DNA from: Perognathus longimembris pacificus
Taxonomy: Eukaryota > Chordata > Mammalia > Rodentia > Heteromyidae
DNA: 64,000 nt
Direction of reading: 5' to 3'
Assembly (NCBI RefSeq): GCF_023159225.1
Contig: NC_063188.1
Span: forward strand, 30,377,626-30,441,625
Below the pieces are notes generated by a model that worked only from the letters and a program-made list of their open reading frames with translations, was not told the origin of the DNA and made no database searches. A program made the position numbers and the translations under genes. Numbering within the stretch: position 1 is the first letter of the stretch; the number at the start of each line of letters is the position of its first letter. Shown one piece after another: positions 57,982 to 64,000 of the stretch.

Positions 57982-59789
57982 AAAAGACCCAGAATAGCAA
58001 AAACAATCCTAAGCAGAAAGAACAGTGCTGGAAGAATTACAATACCAAACTTCAAGCTGTATTTTAAAGCTATAGTAATAAAAACAGCTTGGTATTGGCA
58101 CCGGAACAGGCCTGAAGACCAATGGAACAGGCCTGAAGACCCAGAAATGAACCCGCAGAACTACGCCTACTTAATCTTTGATAAAGGAGCTAAAATAATA
58201 GTTTGGAAGAAAGATAGCCTCTTTAACAAATGGTGCTGGAAAAAACTGGCTCAACACATGCAACAAACTAAAACTACATCCTTATATATCACCCTGCACC
58301 AAAATTAATTCCAAATGGATCAAAGACCTCAGAATAAAATTAGATACCCTGAAAACACTACAATAAGGAGTAGGAGAAACACTTGGGTTCCTTGGCACAG
58401 GCTGAAACTTCCTTAATAAAGGCCCAGAAATGCTACAAATCAAAGAAAGGTTGAACAAATGGGACTACATCAAACTGCAGAGTTTCTGCACGGCAAAGGA
58501 CATAGCTTGCCAGATAAACAGAAAGCCCACAGATTGGGAAAAGATCTTTACTAGCCATACAACAGACAAATGCCTCATATCTAAAATATATGCAGAACTA
58601 AAAAAATTAAATTAACTCAAAGCAAATCCTCAAAGAACCAAGAACCCCCTCAACAAGTGGGCTAAAGACTTAAAAAGAGACTTCCCTGATGAGAAAATGA
58701 GAATGGCCTAGAGACATATGAAAAAGTGCTCTACATCACTGGCCATAAAAGAAATGCAAATCAAAACAACACTGAGATTCCATCTCACCCCAGTAAGAAT
58801 GTCCTATATCAAGAAAACTAACAATAACAACTGTTGGAGGGGATGTGGCCAAAAGGGAACCCATCTCCATTGGTGGTGGGAATGTAAACTGGTTCAGCCA
58901 CTCTGGAAAGTGGTATGGAGAATCCTCAGAAGGCTAAACATAGAGTTCCCCTATGACCCAGTAGCCCCACTTTTGGGCATCTACCTAAAAGACCACAAAC
59001 AAGAACACACTAAAGCCACCAGCACAACAATGTTCATCACAGCACAATTTTTCATAGCTAAAATATGGAACCAACCCAGATGCACCTCAGTAGACAAATG
59101 GATCAGGAAAATGTGGTACATATACACAATGGAATTTTATGCCTCTATCAGAAACAATGACATTGCCCCATTCGTAAGGAAATAGAATGACTTGGAAAAA
59201 ATTATACTAAGTGAAGTGAGCCAGACCCAAAGAAACATGGACTCTATGGTTTCCCTCCTAGGGAATAATTAGCACATGTTTAGGCTAGTCACAGCAGAGG
59301 ATCACAAGAGCCTTATAGCTATACCCCTATGAACACATAATTTGATGCTAAGTGAAATGAACTCCATGTTATGGAAATAAGTGTTATATCACTGTTGTAA
59401 TTACTTTCAACACACCATGTGAAACCATAGCTTCTCTTGTTGATGATCCTCTTGTATCCCTTCTTGTCATTGTACTTGTGCTATCACTCTATCTCATCTG
59501 AATACACTGGATACTGTATATACTGGTATTAGAACTAGGGAAGTGAAAGGGAATGTCAAAATCAAGAGACAATGGATTAAAAAAAAAAAAACAACAATGG
59601 ACTCCAAAAGCAATACTTGCAAAACCATTTGCTGTAAAAGAACTGAACAACTCATGGGGGGAGAGGGAAAAGTGGAGGGTAGAATGAAGGAGGAGGTAAC
59701 AAACAGTTCAAGAAATGTACCCAAGGCCTAATGTATGAAACTGTAACCTCTCTGTACATCAAATTGACAATAAAATAAAAATAAAAGAA
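57982..59789 (+). mobile_element. L1, 5'-truncated, decayed
   Basis: Starts at 'aaaagacccagaatagcaaa' (ORF2) and ends with 'gacaataaaataaaaataaa'. ORF2 is split: 57982-58308, 58430-58615 and 58718-59185 are pieces in two frames. A duplicated 'acaggcctgaaga' occurs at about 58106-58140. A TAG at 59183 ends the frame early. Older than its neighbour at 55589. Confidence 0.93.
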
Positions 59790-60344
59790 GAACCTATGGC
59801 AACTGTATGCTGTCTCACAAATCAAGACTACATCATATTGATTTAAGCATGAAATGTTATAATTAAATAAGCACTTAATATAAGCCACATATTGTGCCAT
59901 GTGTTTTTCATTCAGCTACCTTCCAATGTTACCAACAATATTGTGAGGTGGTACTGTGATGACCCCTCACTCTGTACACAAAGAACACAAATAACACATG
60001 ATCACAAATTTCATCACAGGTCTTTCTGGCTTGTAATATTTTATCGCAACATGTCTCATAATGTGTCTCTATTAAAGCAATTAATAAAGGTTCAATTGGG
60101 TTACATGAAAATAATAGCATTAAATAACTACAGTTACTTTACCTCCAGTGTGAAACAAAGTCCAAGGTTAAGGTAATGTTGAAAGACAATGCCCAGGCCT
60201 TGAGTTTAAGCCCTAAGACCAGTAAGGCAGGGGTGGGGATGGAGGGGGGGGGCGGGAAAGACGGATAAAATCAAAGTTTAAGAACATGCTGGCAGGGACT
60301 CTTTTTTGAGGCCCATCTCCAAGTGGAGAGCTTTCCCACATTAT
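59790..60344. other. Unrecognised DNA with an ID fragment
   Basis: 60150-60230 holds an ID-like 3' half ('cccaggccttgagtttaagc'). A G-rich run lies at 60241-60256. Otherwise nothing recognised. Confidence 0.4.
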
Positions 60345-60430
60345 TTTAAAAATTATTATCATTGTCTTTAAGTAGTTGTACAAAGGGGTTGCCACTCAAT
60401 AATGAATACAAATGCACTGATTAATGTCAA
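60345..60430 (-). mobile_element. Old L1-type 3' end
   Basis: 'tagttgtacaaaggggttgc', 'cactcaataatgaata'; same family as the forward copy at 12230-12295. Confidence 0.45.
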
Positions 60431-61100
60431 CTCTTTTATTTTTTAATTAAATTTCATTGACAAGGTAATAAACAGAGGGGGTACAGTTACATAATAAGGT
60501 AGTGAGTACATTTCTTGTCTTTTTTTGAGAGATTGTGTTATTTTTATATATATTTTTTTTATTATCAAACTGATTTACAGAGAGGTTACAGTTTCATACA
60601 TTTGGCATTGGATACATTTATTATACAGTTTGTTACCTCGTCCCTCATTTCCCCCTCCCCCACCCCTTTTCCTTCCCTTCCCCATGAGTTGTTCAGTTGT
60701 TCAGTTCATTTTCACCAAACAGCTTGTAAGTATTGCTTTTGTAGTTGTTTGTCTTTTTTTACCCCGTGTCTCTCGATTTTGGTATTCCCTTCCACTTTCC
60801 TAGTTCTAATACCAGTATACCTGGTTTCCAATATACTCAGATAAGACACAGAGATAGTGTAGGTTCTTGTCTTATTTGTTACACCCTCCCTCATTTTTCT
60901 TTACCTTCCCTAGTTCAGATAAGCATATATACAATATCCAGTGTACCAAAATCATATACAGTGAATGTCACCTCTTATAATATCCTCACCCACCCCTCCC
61001 CTACTTCCCTCACTGTTCTTAATTTTGTAGAATACACAGTGAATTGTAGACTGCATTCTCCCCTGCTTGGCTACTTTCTTTCATGGCTTCCTTTTTGTTT
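60431..61100 (-). mobile_element. Old L1 3' UTR, split by a younger L1 end
   Basis: Left part 60431-60521 ('agagggggtacagttacata') and right part 60864-61100 ('cttatttgttacaccctccc', 'tcagataagcatatatacaa', 'agtgtaccaaaatcatatac'). Confidence 0.8.
60522..60863 (-). mobile_element. Younger L1 3' end nested in old L1
   Basis: 3' UTR only, flanked by 'ttcttgtctt' at 60512-60521 and 60864-60873. In sense direction the L1 end is followed by an A-run (60553-60560), about 25 further bases, and a second A-run (60520-60526). Confidence 0.85.
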
Positions 61101-63694
61101 TCAAATACTCTTAGGGTTTACCTTTTAAAAAAACACATTGGCAGAAACTAATCTCAGAAAGAGATATTACAGGACTACATGCTGAATGTTGTTATGATCT
61201 ATATCACAAAATCAGAAGACTGATTCCCACATGTGCCTGGACATTTACAAAGATGACAGCCTTGTCTGTTCACACTGCAACAGCTTCTCCTTTGTCCATT
61301 TGTGTATGGTGGTGGGATTAGACAGGATAAAGTATAAGTTCACATTTAAAATTAAACCTCATTTATTCAAGTACATTTGGGTAAATAGACTGATATTATT
61401 TTAGCCCAGTATTGCTTGTGACTGGTGTACCAATCTGGAGGATTCTGTTGCCATCACCATCATGCCAAGAAGAATGTTTTGAGTGGAGAAAACTAAAATT
61501 CATAGGGCTTAGAGTGAACAGATAATAGTCCTTCAAGCTGAGATATTATATTGGAACTTGGATCCGTATCATATCTGGAGGGTTTCTGAAAGTGGCAGAA
61601 AATCAGTTTCCCCTCCATCAATACAATCGAACAATACAATTGAACATCTTAAGTCAAGATCTGACCTTTTAACAGGTTAGAGTATTTACAGTTGTTTTCA
61701 CATATTTACAGTTGTTTTCACATAATATGTATCTAGTATTTCAGATTATTTTACCTATACTCAAACAGCTCAATGAATTTTCTTATCTAGTAAAACTGAT
61801 ACTGATTCTGACTTCTTCCCTCAAAGATGTCACTTAATTGATGTCATAGGTACATGACAATTATATTAATATTTTCAATCTGTCTAAGTCATCTTGTCTC
61901 TTGAATATCATTCCCGCTTTTTTAAAACAATCTTAATTGAGAGCTCAAAGATCTTACTTTTTAATTTAAAAATATTCAATTTATAGTGCATGGGATGAAA
62001 CAGATTTTTACGCATGCTAGGTAAACCCTATATCACTAAGATATAACTCCATACCCAGGGATCTGAAGTCTTATCAATCTGAGGATATGACTTGAGAACT
62101 ATCTATTATTATAGAGAATCATCCTAGAAACAGAACTATGTTTCAGGTTAATTAGTAATTAGGGAGGCTACTCAGCTCAATCATCTCTTTTAAATTGGCC
62201 ACTCCCAGTGGGTCCTGTTACCCAACGTTACAGCAGAAGTCATCATTTGTATACCAAAGATTTATTAAGAAACAAGAACATTTCTACACAGATAATTATT
62301 TGATGACCTTCTCCAATGAAATGGACTCCCTTTCTACTAAAAGCTATTTAGAACCATAGCATCATCCATTAATTTCAAGGGTAATTTCCCTGGGCTTTGC
62401 TATAGATGCTTTGATTTAACCCTTGACCTCAATGTCAGAAATCTCTGTTTTTAGCAAACTGAACTAAGTTCAAGTCTTATGTCTGTCTAAATAGGAAATA
62501 CTCTGAAGCAAAGTAAATCACTGAGGTTAATTTATATACAGTCTCTAGTGTATGTTATTATTACTAAATATATATTTAGAATGAACATAAGGTATAGGAG
62601 TTGGACCCACTGTGTTGACCCTGCATCATATTCTACTAAATCTTGAATTCAATGATCTAGTAATCCTTTAGAGGGCCAGGGTACAATGGTGAGTTGTAAA
62701 GACCTCTGGGAAAAGTTAACGGGATGCATTTACTGGGCAGACCCAGTACCAAACTCTAACCTCTGCTTCACCAGAAGAGTTTTATTTTTTTAGTGGCTGC
62801 ATAAACAACTTCTATAATCAAATCTCTCAAGCTTTGTTACACTACATCACTTGTCTTGGTTTACTGAGTTCCAGCTGTGTTGTTCTCCTCTCCAAACAAT
62901 CTCATCCCAAATATTACCTCTATTGACATTCCACAGAATATTTTATTTGGAAACCAAAACAATTCCATTTTTTTACATTCAATAGTTTCATAAACCATTA
63001 CTGCACTCAATCACAGATATGGCTGACTGTAAGCATGGATGGAATCTTCAAGTAGTGAAACTAAAGTGACAAGAAGATATTCTTGCTTAAAAATACATGG
63101 CTATGTTTGATGCATATTAATTTATCATATCCTTTTTAAAACAATTTTGTTCAGCACAAGTTCTTTCAGATAATAATAATTACAAAGAACAAAAGAATAC
63201 AATAGAATGGAGTGAATAGAGTAGTAAAGGGGGGAATTATCAGTAGGATGATGAATCAAGAAAGTTTTCCAAGGAGGTAATATTGCTCTCCAGGATTATG
63301 CTGAGTCCACAAAATTTTAATACAAAAAGCTGACATATCTTATGCTTCAATTTACATATCTTTGAAATGTAATTGGGGAAGAAATTTGCTTTCCAGGGAA
63401 TTATGGATAGGGTATAGATAGAAGAAGGAAGGTGAGTTTGGTTACCAAATAACAAGAGAAGATCATTATTGCTATGTACCTAATATATATTGACTGAAAT
63501 AGTAGTATGTAACTCTTGTGTAATAAAATTGCACAGAAATAAGCACATACAGCAAGTCCACATAAAATTGGGGAAATTGGAAGATGATAGCAGTTATGTC
63601 AAAGTCATTTTTGTAGTGTGATGCATTCTAAATTAAAGAATGATAATATTATTTAATGAAAAGACATAAAGGTATATTTTATATTCTTTATTTT
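61101..63694. other. Long unrecognised interval
   Basis: About 2.6 kb. The only structure seen is an exact 20-base tandem duplication at 61683-61702 and 61703-61722. No gene, RNA or repeat family recognised. Confidence 0.4.
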
Positions 63695-63845
63695 TTTTCT
63701 TTTCAGTAGATCATCTGTCACTCAAGCTGTCCTCAGACTTACTATGTATTCCAACACGGCCTCAAATTGGGTATCTCCTTGCCTCCACCTACTTTGTGCT
63801 GATTTTAGTAGACCTGAGACACCATGCCTGACTTGTATTTATTAT
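63695..63845 (-). mobile_element. B1 SINE, old
   Basis: T-rich tail, then 'tgtcactcaagctgtcctca', 'cctcaaattgggtatctcct', 'tgcctccacctactttgtgc', 'gagacaccatgcctgacttg' in reversed B1 order. Confidence 0.75.
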
Positions 63846-64000
63846 AATTGTATGTAGACACAATTATCCCAAAATAAAATGCAGTACAAATCAGTGAACA
63901 TTTAAAAAGAAAATAACATAAAATCTTCATCGTGAAGTGACTGGATTTCTCACACAGAAAGAAATATCTTGCAAGCTTACACTATAATTTAATTTGATCT

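Noticed and set aside
57950..59800. 'ggttcttc' before and 'gaagaacc' after the L1 as a target duplication
   Set aside because: They are inverted, not direct, repeats; likely coincidence.
1..64000. CRISPR arrays, prophage, operons or bacterial mobile elements
   Set aside because: The repeats are SINEs, LINEs and microsatellites of a mammalian genome; no spaced identical repeats or bacterial gene organisation occur.

Overview
The window is mammalian nuclear DNA from a rodent. It is dense in LINE-1 (L1) copies and holds three rodent SINE types: tRNA-derived ID monomers and dimers, 7SL-derived B1, and B1+ID composites of the B4 type. Old pan-mammalian repeats (MIR, L2, L1M, a MaLR LTR) are also present. 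The ID-dimer SINE (copies at 3345, 15415, 17875, 39364, 47528) and the L1 family are not the mouse/rat forms I know best. They suggest a castorimorph/heteromyid-type rodent (kangaroo rat, pocket mouse); that placement is from memory of repeat types and is only moderately sure. There are no prokaryotic genes, CRISPR arrays or operons.

The only genuine gene-like locus I can support is at 4.64-6.31 kb. It is a head-to-tail tandem duplication of a unit of about 0.8 kb, each carrying a compact two-exon minus-strand gene for a tiny, very basic protein. Both copies share donor and acceptor sites at the same phase-0 position, an AATAAA downstream and homologous upstream DNA, but the proteins have diverged strongly. 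Copy A (4815-5197) encodes about 72 residues, 39 percent Lys+Arg. Copy B (5706-6070) encodes about 60 residues, 33 percent Lys+Arg, with no acidic residue. I do not recognise the family. The composition and compact structure recall testis chromatin-packaging proteins, and copy A has a variant CRE upstream.

Layout: 0-4.6 kb, unique DNA, one inverted L1, microsatellites and an ID dimer. 4.6-6.3 kb, the tandem gene pair. 6.3-18.9 kb, mostly unrecognised DNA with SINEs, MIR and a MaLR LTR. 18.9-20.6 kb, an inverted old L1. 21.7-27.9 kb, a nested pair of L1s in which the inner copy has a 5' UTR joined to ORF2 without ORF1. 27.9-35.8 kb, unrecognised DNA with SINEs, MIRs and L1 ends. 35.8-37.5 kb, another inverted L1. 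37.5-45.8 kb, mainly unrecognised DNA with a very short L1 holding a SINE. 45.8-47.4 kb, a nested L1. 48-51 kb, unrecognised. 51-53.3 kb, young and old L1 ends. 55.1-55.3 kb, a probable retrocopied mRNA tail inside a SINE. 55.6-59.8 kb, two L1 copies, the first with an exact 15-bp target duplication and an unbroken partial ORF2. 60.3-61.1 kb, nested L1 3' ends. 61.1-64 kb, mostly unrecognised.

The protein-coding signal outside the small gene pair is L1 ORF2 at various stages of decay. Nothing here looks like a new enzymatic system. The points most worth a second look are the tandem basic-protein genes and several L1 integration structures: a shared inversion breakpoint in two L1s, a 5'UTR-to-ORF2 join, and a possible short 3' transduction.
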